This document shows, piece by piece, positions 15,288 through 23,381 of a stretch of DNA of 58,813 nt. The position numbers and the translations under genes are program-made. The first letter of the stretch is position 1. Each line of letters begins with the position of its first letter. Source of the DNA: JAGOEF01 sp964511665 (GTDB lineage: Bacteria > Bacteroidota > Bacteroidia > Bacteroidales > ML635J-15); contig CAZEHA010000018.1 of the NCBI GenBank assembly GCA_964511665.1, forward strand, positions 1 to 58,813, given 5' to 3'. Below the pieces are notes generated by a model, which was not told where the DNA came from, made no database searches, and saw only the letters and a list, made by a program, of their open reading frames with translations.

Positions 15288-16802
15288 ATGAAAGTATTCA
15301 CTGCTTTACAGGTGCGCAACATTGATAACGAAACCATTGTCAACGAGCCGGTTTCTTCTATCGACCTTATGGAAAGAGCGGCCTCTTGCCTGTGCAGTCG
15401 ATTATTGCAATTATACACCAATACCCGCCCTTTTATTGTGTTTTGCGGTCGCGGTAACAATGGCGGCGACGGTCTGGTATTGGCGCGTCTATTGTTGCAG
15501 CACAATTACGATTGCTGTGCATATATTTGCGCCGGCGAAAACCAGTTGTCGCCCGATGCTGCCATCAATTTCAATCGTTTAAAAGATGTATATCCCCAAA
15601 GCATCCATCTTATTACCAACATAGGCAATCGCATCGAAATACCCGTTAATGCCGTTGTTATAGATGCCTTGTTTGGTTCCGGCTTAACAAGGCCGGTGCA
15701 AGGCATCGAAGCCTATATTATTGATGCTGTAAACAGTTCCAGCGCCGAAGTTATATCGGTTGATATTCCGTCGGGCTTATTTGCCGAAGACAATTCGGAC
15801 AATACAGGAGCCATTGTAAAAGCCAAACGAACTTTTACTTTCGAAGTCCCGTTCTTGTCGTTCTTTTTCGATGAGAATTACCAATACACCGGCGATTGGG
15901 AAATAATGAACATTAAGTTGCTCGAAGAAGCCAAGCAAAAAACAGAGACGCCCTATAATTGGGTGCAGAAAAGTGATGTAAAGGCTTTTTACAAACAGCG
16001 AACTCGTGTTGCGCATAAGGGGATTTTTGGACACGCATTGCTGATCGCCGGTTCAAAAGGTAAAACCGGTGCTGCCGTACTTGCGGCCAGAGCTGGCCTT
16101 CGAACAGGTTGTGGACTACTCACGGTGCGGGTGCCGGGTTCATCCTACGATATTTTACAGATAAGCTGTCCGGAGGCTATGACCACTTGCGATATGAATA
16201 GCGATATGGTGAGTTCTCAGGGCGATATAAGTAAATATGATGCAATAGGTATTGGTCCGGGCCTTGGCACGCATACTCTGACAGCCGCAATGATTTTCGA
16301 CCTTCTTCAACAATCGCGTAAACCCATGGTACTCGATGCCGATGCACTGAATATATTGGCAGCCAATCGAGATTTATTAGCCAATTTACCTCCAAATACT
16401 ATCCTTACACCACATCTCGGCGAGTTCAAAAGGCTATTCGGCGAAACCAACAATTCATATGAGGCACTTCATATGCAAATAGAGGCGTCGAAAAAATACA
16501 ATATCATTATTGTTCGCAAGGGTGCTTTTACAGCCTGTAGTCTCCCCGACGGCTCATGCTACTTTAATTCAACCGGAAACCAGGGAATGGCCACTGCCGG
16601 GGCAGGCGACGTACTAACAGGTATGATTCTTTCGTTATTAGCTCAAAACTATGAACCCGGTCATGCAGCAATATTGGGCATGTGGTTGCATGGTAAGGCA
16701 GGCGATATTGCCTGCGAAAAACAGTCGTACGAGTCGCTAATTGCAGGAGATATTGTGGATAGTATTGGTAAAGCATATAATGTTTTGTTAAGTGAAAATT
16801 AA
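15288..16802 (+). CDS. nnr: Bifunctional NAD(P)H-hydrate epimerase / ADP-dependent NAD(P)H-hydrate dehydratase
   Basis: 504 residues from the ATG at 15288 (MKVFTALQVRNID). The frame is open 34 codons further upstream, but that part is hydrophobic, contains the -7 box and does not fit the family. N-terminal epimerase domain (about 1-215): FCGRGNNGGDGLVLARLL, DALFGSGL, DIPSG. C-terminal dehydratase domain of the ribokinase-like fold (about 235-500): HALLIAGSKGKTGAAVLAAR, GIGPGLGT, DADALNIL, TPHLGEFKRLFG and GNQGMATAGAGDVLTG with the catalytic Asp. The enzyme repairs hydrated NADH and NADPH. The DUF4831 gene follows after 12 bp, so both may share a transcript. Confidence 0.93.
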   Translation: MKVFTALQVRNIDNETIVNEPVSSIDLMERAASCLCSRLLQLYTNTRPFIVFCGRGNNGGDGLVLARLLLQHNYDCCAYICAGENQLSPDAAINFNRLKDVYPQSIHLITNIGNRIEIPVNAVVIDALFGSGLTRPVQGIEAYIIDAVNSSSAEVISVDIPSGLFAEDNSDNTGAIVKAKRTFTFEVPFLSFFFDENYQYTGDWEIMNIKLLEEAKQKTETPYNWVQKSDVKAFYKQRTRVAHKGIFGHALLIAGSKGKTGAAVLAARAGLRTGCGLLTVRVPGSSYDILQISCPEAMTTCDMNSDMVSSQGDISKYDAIGIGPGLGTHTLTAAMIFDLLQQSRKPMVLDADALNILAANRDLLANLPPNTILTPHLGEFKRLFGETNNSYEALHMQIEASKKYNIIIVRKGAFTACSLPDGSCYFNSTGNQGMATAGAGDVLTGMILSLLAQNYEPGHAAILGMWLHGKAGDIACEKQSYESLIAGDIVDSIGKAYNVLLSEN

Positions 16803-16814
16803 AAAGAATATAGA

Positions 16815-17975
16815 ATGAAAAAATCGGTTTTGTTTATAGTGGTTGTCGGAATTATAATGATATCGTGCAAGCCCAAGATGAATGTGGTTTCTATGAGCAA
16901 CAGCAATCATCAGATAAAAAAACAAGGATTGGTATATTCGCTGCCCCGAACAGTGTTCGAAATCGATTTTGAGTTGAAACACACAGTGTTTCAGGCCGGT
17001 CCCTATTCTGAATATGCCGATAAATATCTGGGAATCGATAATGTGGCACAGAGCGATTACCAATACTACGAAATAGTTTCGGTTCAGGTAAAACCCTTGG
17101 CTCAACCCGATCCGGATGCCGTGTTCCTTATTGAAACCGATTTGCCTAAAGCAAACCATAATTACCGTTTTTCGTCGCAGAACATGCTGCATGGTATAAA
17201 CATCTGCCATCTGCCTGCAATTGATATAAGCTACCCACTTCCCGAATCGTTTTTGTATGGCTCCATCAACGAAAACGTTTGGTTTACCGACCTTAGCGTG
17301 AAACGGAATTTTACCAATATAAAAGATACTACCTATCGTGTTATAAAAGCTGATTCGGTATATCAGAAAATACCGGTAATCAATACCAAAATCACGAGTA
17401 AAGACAAAGAACAAAAGGCCGATGAAGCGGCAAACTTTATTATTAAAACACGAAAGCGTCGTTTTCAGGTTGAAACAGGGCAGTCCGAGTATTTACCCGA
17501 TGGTGTTGCAGTAGAAACAATGTTGCAGAGCCTGAATGAGCTTGAAAATCGTTACCTTGAATTGTTTATCGGTAAAACAAACACTTCAATCGATAAAATA
17601 AAACTATACTATATACCGCAGAAAGATGCGGGTAACACCGTTTTGTTTTGGATAACCGAAAATGGCATATCATATACCAAAGAAGAAGATGCAGAAATAG
17701 TTTCGGTTCAAATGCAGAACCTCGAAACTACACAAGAGGTTTCTAGGTTCTATAAACGACAAAACGAGTTGAACCCAAAAAATCATGGTCTGTATTACAG
17801 AATTCCGGGTGCAGCGTTGATGCGAATAAGTTGTAACGATAAGGTATATTTCAACGGAATGTTCGATGTGGCTCAGTATGGTTATTGCAATTTTATTGAT
17901 GTTGCTGTAATGCGAAAAAAAGATTTTTCGGTAGAACTCGACCCGCTTACCGGCGCCATTAGGTTTATTAAATAG
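16815..17975 (+). CDS. DUF4831 family lipoprotein
   Basis: 386 residues beginning with a lipoprotein-type signal (MKKSVLFIVVVGIIMISC; Cys18 as the likely lipidated residue). The body starts QGLVYSLPRTVFEIDFEL and continues with GPYSEYADKYLGI, matching what I know of the DUF4831 family of Bacteroidota. Two similar halves seem present: residues about 35-125 and about 225-330 both contain a Y-x-(L/I)P-x-x-G or Y-Y-x-IP pattern. Function unknown. It is followed after 5 bp by a BamA/TamA-like barrel gene, which suggests a possible outer-membrane link, but that is inference from spacing. Confidence 0.78.
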   Translation: MKKSVLFIVVVGIIMISCKPKMNVVSMSNSNHQIKKQGLVYSLPRTVFEIDFELKHTVFQAGPYSEYADKYLGIDNVAQSDYQYYEIVSVQVKPLAQPDPDAVFLIETDLPKANHNYRFSSQNMLHGINICHLPAIDISYPLPESFLYGSINENVWFTDLSVKRNFTNIKDTTYRVIKADSVYQKIPVINTKITSKDKEQKADEAANFIIKTRKRRFQVETGQSEYLPDGVAVETMLQSLNELENRYLELFIGKTNTSIDKIKLYYIPQKDAGNTVLFWITENGISYTKEEDAEIVSVQMQNLETTQEVSRFYKRQNELNPKNHGLYYRIPGAALMRISCNDKVYFNGMFDVAQYGYCNFIDVAVMRKKDFSVELDPLTGAIRFIK

Positions 17976-17980
17976 CAAAC

Positions 17981-19714
17981 ATGTGTGCACCCGGCTCAGC
18001 CTTAACACGATTAATTATTACACTATGTTTTTGTATGTGTACAAGCCTTGTGTTGTTATCGCAAGCACAATCGAATCGCGTTATCCTTACCATATATAGT
18101 AACGGCAGCAAAAACGAAACTTCGTATCGCCACGAAGCCAATAAAATATTTGCCGATACACTGGCACTCAACCGGTATCTCGAGAAATATGCGGCCGGTT
18201 ACATCAATAAGGGTTATCTGGCCTGCGGCTTCGATAGTGTTATATCAAACCAGAATCAATATCTTGCCTTTTTCTACATCGGGGAACAGTACCTTTGGAA
18301 CAGGGTTGAGTTTATTATCGACAGCCTCCCTGTGGTAAACCATAAAAGATTGCGAAGGATGGCACAGCGTGCTGTTACACCCAATTCAATGGCCGAAATT
18401 CTCCGCGATTTCACAAGCCTTTATACAGATGCCGGATATCCGTTTTGCAAGGCAAGATTCGATAGCATAGGCCATAAGGCCGGTAAACTCGATGCAGTAC
18501 TGCTGGTCGAAAGAGGCGATTTCATCCGCTTCGACAGCATCGTGCTCAAAGGCAATACCGGTATTAATCCACGCTTCTTAGCAAGGTACCTTGCCTTTAA
18601 GCAGGGTGAGGCGTATAGCAATAAATTTTTGAATCGCACACAGGCCCTGGTGCAAAACAGCGGTTTTTTACATCTCGACCGTCCAATCGAAATTGCTTTT
18701 GGCAGTGATGCTTGCGATGTGATTCTGTATTTGAAAAAGAATAAAACATCTTCGTTTAGTGGTATCATAGGTTTTTTGCCCGATAGCCGCAATCAGGATA
18801 AGTTATTGCTTACCGGAGACCTCGATTTGTTTCTCGAAAACCTGGTGGGGCATGGCGAAAACTTGAAACTGCAATGGCAACGTTATCAGCCCCTCAGTCA
18901 GCAACTGCTGGCATCGTTCTATTTTCCCTATGTATTTAAAACTCATATCGGAGTTCAATCGTCGTTTGCCATGCAAAAGCAGGATTCATCGTATATAGTT
19001 ACCGATTTTAGGGCAGGGGCAAGGTATCTGATGATGGGTAACGATGGTTTCAATGTTTTCTTTAACAGGATATCTAGTTTTACCCTTTCGAACAACAGAG
19101 AAGTTCTCGACTCGCAAAATCTGGCACGTGTCAATACCTCATTGATAGGCATGGGCTATGTAGTTAACCGGCTCGATTATATTTATAATCCATCGAAAGG
19201 TTATGCCATAGCGGCCGAATTGTCGGCAGGGTTAAAAAATGCTGATAGCGGCAGCGGTATGTTACAGGAGCCTCTCCAGTGGCGCACCACTGCCAAAGCC
19301 GAATTCTATTTGCCACTGGCAAAACAAATATCGGTAAAACAAGCCTTGCAAGCAAAGGCAATATTGGGAGGCAAACTGTATAACAACGAGTTGTTTCAAA
19401 CCGGTGGCATGCACAGTTTTAGGGGCTTGGCCGAAAACTCGGTATTGGCTTCGTCGTATGTTGCTATTACATCAGAGATTCGCTATCTTTTCGAGCGCAA
19501 TTCGGCATTAATTGCTTTTTTCGATTATGGTGTGGTTGAAAATCGTAATACTGAAAGTTTCCCAATCGATTACCCAATGGGCTTTGGAATGGGCATAAAC
19601 CTGCAAACCCGTGCCGGAATTTTTTCGTTGGCCTATGCAATGGGGCGTGAAAAGGGTAATCCTATCGATTTAAAATCGTCGAAAATACATTTTGGCTACA
19701 TCAACCGTTTTTAA
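17981..19714 (+). CDS. BamA/TamA-like outer-membrane beta-barrel protein
   Basis: 577 residues with a signal peptide (to about residue 30), POTRA-like repeats (about 95-265; for example VEFIIDSLPVVNHKRLRRMAQ and FDSIVLKGNTGINPRFLARY) and a C-terminal Omp85 barrel (about 270-577). The barrel contains RLDYIYNPSKGYAIAAEL and GGMHSFRGLAENSV, the position of the Omp85 substrate-loop motif (usually VRGF/Y), and ends in Phe (GYINRF), as outer-membrane barrels do. With two or three POTRAs and this size it is closer to TamA or ShlB-type transporters than to BamA. No TamB-like partner gene is adjacent. Partner and cargo unknown. Confidence 0.85.
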   Translation: MCAPGSALTRLIITLCFCMCTSLVLLSQAQSNRVILTIYSNGSKNETSYRHEANKIFADTLALNRYLEKYAAGYINKGYLACGFDSVISNQNQYLAFFYIGEQYLWNRVEFIIDSLPVVNHKRLRRMAQRAVTPNSMAEILRDFTSLYTDAGYPFCKARFDSIGHKAGKLDAVLLVERGDFIRFDSIVLKGNTGINPRFLARYLAFKQGEAYSNKFLNRTQALVQNSGFLHLDRPIEIAFGSDACDVILYLKKNKTSSFSGIIGFLPDSRNQDKLLLTGDLDLFLENLVGHGENLKLQWQRYQPLSQQLLASFYFPYVFKTHIGVQSSFAMQKQDSSYIVTDFRAGARYLMMGNDGFNVFFNRISSFTLSNNREVLDSQNLARVNTSLIGMGYVVNRLDYIYNPSKGYAIAAELSAGLKNADSGSGMLQEPLQWRTTAKAEFYLPLAKQISVKQALQAKAILGGKLYNNELFQTGGMHSFRGLAENSVLASSYVAITSEIRYLFERNSALIAFFDYGVVENRNTESFPIDYPMGFGMGINLQTRAGIFSLAYAMGREKGNPIDLKSSKIHFGYINRF

Positions 19715-19779
19715 GTTAGCGTTTTCAACACACAAAATGTTAACAACAGCCGGTGCAATCGGGCTTGTATTGTTGATAT

Positions 19780-19787
19780 TAATTTTG
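19780..19787 (+). promoter_or_regulatory. -7 box of the LytS/LytTR pair
   Basis: TAATTTTG fits TAnnTTTG, 35 bases before the GTG start at 19823. No convincing -33 box. Confidence 0.45.
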
Positions 19788-19822
19788 TTTATTCGCAGAA
19801 GTTTTACCAAATACAGAATCTG

Positions 19823-20854
19823 GTGGTTTTAAGTGGAATAAATAAACTGTTGTTTTCTCAAAAGTATCGCTGGCTGCAACATTTATTGTTCTGGATGTGC
19901 TATGTGGCTTTAATATTTGTATTGAGGTTTGTTTTCGGATGCAATTGGGGTTTAAAAAACCTGGCCATGAACATACCCGTCGACGTAATTTTGGTTTATC
20001 TTCATCTATTGTGGCTGGTGCCGTCATATTTGTTGCAACGAAATATAAAAAAGTACTTTGTTCTAAGTATGTTGGTAATTGTATCGGGTTTAATATTTAA
20101 TTTTATTCTTCCTCAAGTGGTATTTAATCAAGCAGTTGTTTCATTTTCTATAGATGCAATTCAGTCGCATGCGTGTAGCTTGGCCTTAAGTGTTCTTGTT
20201 CTTGTATATGCTGTGATGTCGAAATTCTTTAAGGAATACATAATTGCCGACAATCTTCTGCTCAATTTGCAAAAAGAACACCTCGAATCGGAAGTCGATT
20301 TTTTGAAAAGTCAGATGAATCCACACTTTCTTTTCAACACTCTGAATGGAATTAGTGTGCTTGTAAAATTAGATCCCGAAAAGGCCTCCGAAAGCATTTT
20401 AAGGCTGTCGGATTTGCTTCGTTATCACACATACGAATGTGCCGAAGATCAGGTGTTAATAAGCTCTGAAGCAGAATATCTAAAAAACTATATCAGTTTA
20501 CAAAACCTACGATTTCCACATGCTAATATTAGCCTCGAAACCGAGGGCGAATTTGGTGGATTAACAATTTATCCGTTCATTTTTTTACCATTTGTTGAAA
20601 ACGCAGTAAAACACGGTGTCGGCAATTCTAAGAACATTAACTATATTCGCATTTTAATTCATGTTTTAAACAAAAAGCTTAGTTTTGTTGTTCATAATAC
20701 AAAGGCGAAAGATAAAATTTGTGAAAAAGGAGGCTTGGGCTTGATTAATATTAAACGAAGGCTTGAATTATTGTATCCGGGTAATTATAATTTAATAATT
20801 GATGAAAACGAAACCACATACAATGTTAAACTAAACATAAATCTAACACAATGA
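19823..20854 (+). CDS. LytS/YehU-type sensor histidine kinase
   Basis: 343 residues from a GTG start. Four membrane segments fill the first 140 residues (about 17-35, 48-65, 75-97, 112-130) with no large extracellular domain. A helix follows, then the His_kinase domain: FLKSQMNPHFLFNTLNGIS carries the phospho-accepting His. The ATPase part has LPFVENAVKHGVG (N box), and GGLGLINIKRRLELLY (G box). The 4-bp ATGA overlap with the LytTR regulator at 20851 makes it a certain pair. The start codon is the least sure point; a later TTG is possible. Signal unknown. Confidence 0.88.
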   Translation: MVLSGINKLLFSQKYRWLQHLLFWMCYVALIFVLRFVFGCNWGLKNLAMNIPVDVILVYLHLLWLVPSYLLQRNIKKYFVLSMLVIVSGLIFNFILPQVVFNQAVVSFSIDAIQSHACSLALSVLVLVYAVMSKFFKEYIIADNLLLNLQKEHLESEVDFLKSQMNPHFLFNTLNGISVLVKLDPEKASESILRLSDLLRYHTYECAEDQVLISSEAEYLKNYISLQNLRFPHANISLETEGEFGGLTIYPFIFLPFVENAVKHGVGNSKNINYIRILIHVLNKKLSFVVHNTKAKDKICEKGGLGLINIKRRLELLYPGNYNLIIDENETTYNVKLNINLTQ

Positions 20855-21561
20855 AATGCATCATTATTGACGACGAACCCCTGGCAAGAGAGGGGATGAA
20901 AATGAATATAAACGAGGTACCATCACTCGAACTCGTTGGTGAATTCGACGATGCCATTAAAGCTACACAATTCCTTCAGGATAACGATGTAGATTTGATG
21001 TTCCTCGATATCGAAATGCCCGGCATTTCGGGTCTGAATTTCCTGAAAGACCTTGCAAATCAACCGCTGGTAATTCTTGCTACCGCCTACCCACAGTACG
21101 CAGTTGAAGCATATGAACTCGACGTAGTCGATTATTTAGTAAAACCGATAAAATTAGATCGCTTTATGAAAGCAGTAAACAAAGCCGAAGAAATCGCTCG
21201 CTTGTCGAAAAGCACTTCAATGCTCGAAGCAATCGAAGACGATTTCATTTTTATTAAATCAGACAGAAAGTATGTAAAGATTAATTTCGATGAAATTTTC
21301 TTTATCGAAGGGTTGAAAGATTATGTTATTATTCATACAGTTCATGGAAAATACATGACAGCTATGAATGTGAAAACAATACACAACAAGCTTCCCGAAG
21401 AAATTTTCATTCGTACCAGTAAGTCATACATCATTAACATTGCCCATATCAAAGAAATTGATGGCAATGACGTGATAGTGCAAGACAATAAAATTCCTAT
21501 TGGCAGGTCTTATCGCGATGAATTCCTCGAATTTGTTAATAGAAGACTGCTGAAGAGGTAA
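20851..21561 (+). CDS. LytTR family response regulator
   Basis: 236 residues. Receiver domain (1-120) with acidic pocket D7-D8, phospho-acceptor Asp53 (MFLDIEMPG), Thr in LATAYPQYAVEAYEL and Lys in YLVKPI. A LytTR DNA-binding domain follows (about 135-235; FIFIKSDRKYVKINFDEIFFIEGLKDYV, FIRTSKSYIINIAHI, IPIGRSYRDEF). It overlaps the kinase gene by 4 bp. LytTR regulators bind paired short motifs upstream of targets; no obvious target was found in the window. A terminator follows at 21585. Confidence 0.93.
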   Translation: MKCIIIDDEPLAREGMKMNINEVPSLELVGEFDDAIKATQFLQDNDVDLMFLDIEMPGISGLNFLKDLANQPLVILATAYPQYAVEAYELDVVDYLVKPIKLDRFMKAVNKAEEIARLSKSTSMLEAIEDDFIFIKSDRKYVKINFDEIFFIEGLKDYVIIHTVHGKYMTAMNVKTIHNKLPEEIFIRTSKSYIINIAHIKEIDGNDVIVQDNKIPIGRSYRDEFLEFVNRRLLKR

Positions 21562-21584
21562 CACGCTGTTGATACTATAGTTTG

Positions 21585-21642
21585 CACAGATAAATATCCT
21601 TCTGCATGAAAACAGAGGGGTGTTTATCTGTGTTTTCATTTT
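21585..21642 (+). terminator. Terminator after the LytTR regulator
   Basis: A 10-bp perfect inverted repeat (CACAGATAAA at 21585-21594, TTTATCTGTG at 21623-21632) with a 28-base loop, followed by TTTTCATTTTT. The long loop lowers certainty. Confidence 0.6.
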
Positions 21643-21822
21643 TACAAGCGTATCATTTTGTTAACATAACCCGCCGTAAGTATCGGTACTGATGAAATGC
21701 AATTGCGCATATACATGGTTTTGCAATGCATTGCGATAGGTTTTACTCTTATTGAATACATTACAACTCGTATCGATATGTTGAGATAGTTTTTTTTAAA
21801 ACGGTCACATCACAATTATTAC

Positions 21823-21830
21823 TATATTTG
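21823..21830 (+). promoter_or_regulatory. -7 box of the Hpt gene
   Basis: TATATTTG matches TAnnTTTG. It lies 28 bases before the ATG at 21859 and only 4 bases before another in-frame ATG at 21835, which therefore would not be in the transcript. Confidence 0.6.
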
Positions 21831-21858
21831 AAAGTTGTATCATTGTGCAAAAGAAACT

Positions 21859-22206
21859 ATGGACAGTATCGACACACAAGGTTTTGATGAAAGGACTATG
21901 GGCGACACGAATGTTCAGAAAGAGCTGTTCGAATTGTCGGTAAACCTGTTTGAAACCTATCACGAACGCTTGTTGCATGCTGCCGGTACCGGCGATTTGA
22001 ATCTGATTAAGAGCATTGCTCACAAGGCTAAAACAGGTGCAATGCTGCTCGGAATGAACAATCTCAGTGCTGAATACTGCCGCATTGAAGCAGAGGCCGA
22101 AAAGATGAATCAGCTCATTGCCAATGTCGATACAATGCAAATGCTTGCAAATACCTTTATGAGTGCATCAAAAAAACTGGAACTCTATATTAACTTAAAA
22201 AAATAA
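21859..22206 (+). CDS. Stand-alone Hpt-domain protein
   Basis: 115 residues, all helical. The sequence VNLFETYHERLLHAAGTGDLN, then IAHKAKTGAMLLGMNNLSAEYCRIE fits the four-helix histidine phosphotransfer domain; His55 (in AHKAKTG) is the expected phospho-acceptor and the following Lys and Gly match the family pattern. The start at 21859 was chosen over 21835 because of the promoter position. There is no hybrid kinase beside it, and LytS/LytTR pairs do not normally use Hpt proteins. It lies 7 bp before the SPFH-GYF gene, so those two are likely one operon. Confidence 0.7.
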   Translation: MDSIDTQGFDERTMGDTNVQKELFELSVNLFETYHERLLHAAGTGDLNLIKSIAHKAKTGAMLLGMNNLSAEYCRIEAEAEKMNQLIANVDTMQMLANTFMSASKKLELYINLKK

Positions 22207-22213
22207 CTGATTT

Positions 22214-23356
22214 ATGGGACTACTTAACAAATTGAAAGCAGAATTTATTGATATTATCGAATGGCTCGACCCGTCGAACGATATCATAGTGCACCGTTTC
22301 GAACGCTACCAAAATGAAATAAAAATGGGAGCCAAGCTCACTGTGCGCGAATCGCAGGTTGCCGTGTTTATCAACGAAGGTCAAATTGCCGATGTTTATC
22401 AGCCCGGCATGTACACACTAAATACCGAGAACATGCCTATTCTTTCTACACTGAAAGGATGGAAATACGGTTTCAACTCACCCTTTAAGGCAGAAGTGTA
22501 TTTTGTAAATACCCGTAAATTTCTCGATAACAAATGGGGTACACCCAATCCGGTGATGTTGCGCGACCCTGAGTTTGGTCCCGTTCGCATAAGAGCTTTC
22601 GGAGTGTATGAATTCAGGGTGAAAGATGCCGCAACTTTTATCAGAGATATTGTTGGTACCGATGGCAGTTTTACTACCGATCAGGTTACAAATCAATTGC
22701 GCAATATCATTGTAACACGATTTACTGATGCCATAGCTGAATCGAAAATTCCTGTACTCGATATGGCTTCTAATTACAACGAAGTGTCTGACATTGTGGG
22801 TAAAGTTATTGTAGCTGAATATTCTGAGTATGGGCTCGATATGACAAAGTTCCTGATTTCGAACATCAGCCTTCCGCCCAATGTTGAAGAAGCTCTCGAT
22901 AAACGCAGCAGTATGGGTATAATTGGCGACATGAGCAAGTTTACTCAATACCAAACCGCAACAGCAATTGGCGATATGGCCAACAATCCCGGAGAAGGAG
23001 GAGGTATGATGGGTGGCGGTATGGGAATGGGAATGGGCTTTGCCATGGCCGGACAAATGGCAAATGCAATGAACCCCCAACAACAACAACAACAGCAACA
23101 GCAACAACAAACGCAGCCTCAGTCAGCGTCGGTTCCGCCACCACTACCCGGACAGGTTAAATATTTTGTGGCTATCAACGGACAACAAGCAGGGCCATTC
23201 GATATCGCAACGCTTTCGCAAATGTCAGCCTCAGGGCAGATTAACCGCGAAACCATGGTGTGGAAAGACGGTATGCCCGGCTGGGGAAAAGCAGGAGAAC
23301 AGGCCGAACTGAATAATGTGTTCGGTTCGGTGCCTCCTCCATTGCCACCGCAATAA
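22214..23356 (+). CDS. SPFH-domain protein with C-terminal GYF_2 domain
   Basis: 380 residues. An SPFH domain of the virion-core/YdjI type covers about residues 25-250 (VHRFERYQNEIKMGAKLTVRE, GMYTLNTENMPILSTLKGW, FGVYEFRVKD). A Gly/Met-rich linker (GGGMMGGGMGMGMGFAMAG) and a run of 11 Gln follow, then PPPLPGQ and a GYF_2 (DUF4339) domain (about 318-370; YFVAINGQQAGPFDIATLSQM, VWKDGMPGWGKA), ending in PPPLPPQ. Proteins of this type form membrane-associated assemblies. No membrane segment is seen. The poly-Gln tract is encoded by near-pure CAA repeats, a possible slippage site. The Hpt gene is 7 bp upstream. Confidence 0.87.
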   Translation: MGLLNKLKAEFIDIIEWLDPSNDIIVHRFERYQNEIKMGAKLTVRESQVAVFINEGQIADVYQPGMYTLNTENMPILSTLKGWKYGFNSPFKAEVYFVNTRKFLDNKWGTPNPVMLRDPEFGPVRIRAFGVYEFRVKDAATFIRDIVGTDGSFTTDQVTNQLRNIIVTRFTDAIAESKIPVLDMASNYNEVSDIVGKVIVAEYSEYGLDMTKFLISNISLPPNVEEALDKRSSMGIIGDMSKFTQYQTATAIGDMANNPGEGGGMMGGGMGMGMGFAMAGQMANAMNPQQQQQQQQQQQTQPQSASVPPPLPGQVKYFVAINGQQAGPFDIATLSQMSASGQINRETMVWKDGMPGWGKAGEQAELNNVFGSVPPPLPPQ

Positions 23357-23381
23357 CCAATGTAAACCAATACAATCAATC

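Noticed and set aside
20851..21561. Hpt protein as part of the LytS/LytTR relay
   Set aside because: A terminator and a separate promoter lie between them, and LytTR pairs signal directly; kept only as a remote possibility.
22478..23144. Minus-strand frames over the SPFH gene with poly-Leu or poly-Val runs
   Set aside because: They are the reverse of the CAA tract that encodes the Gln run.
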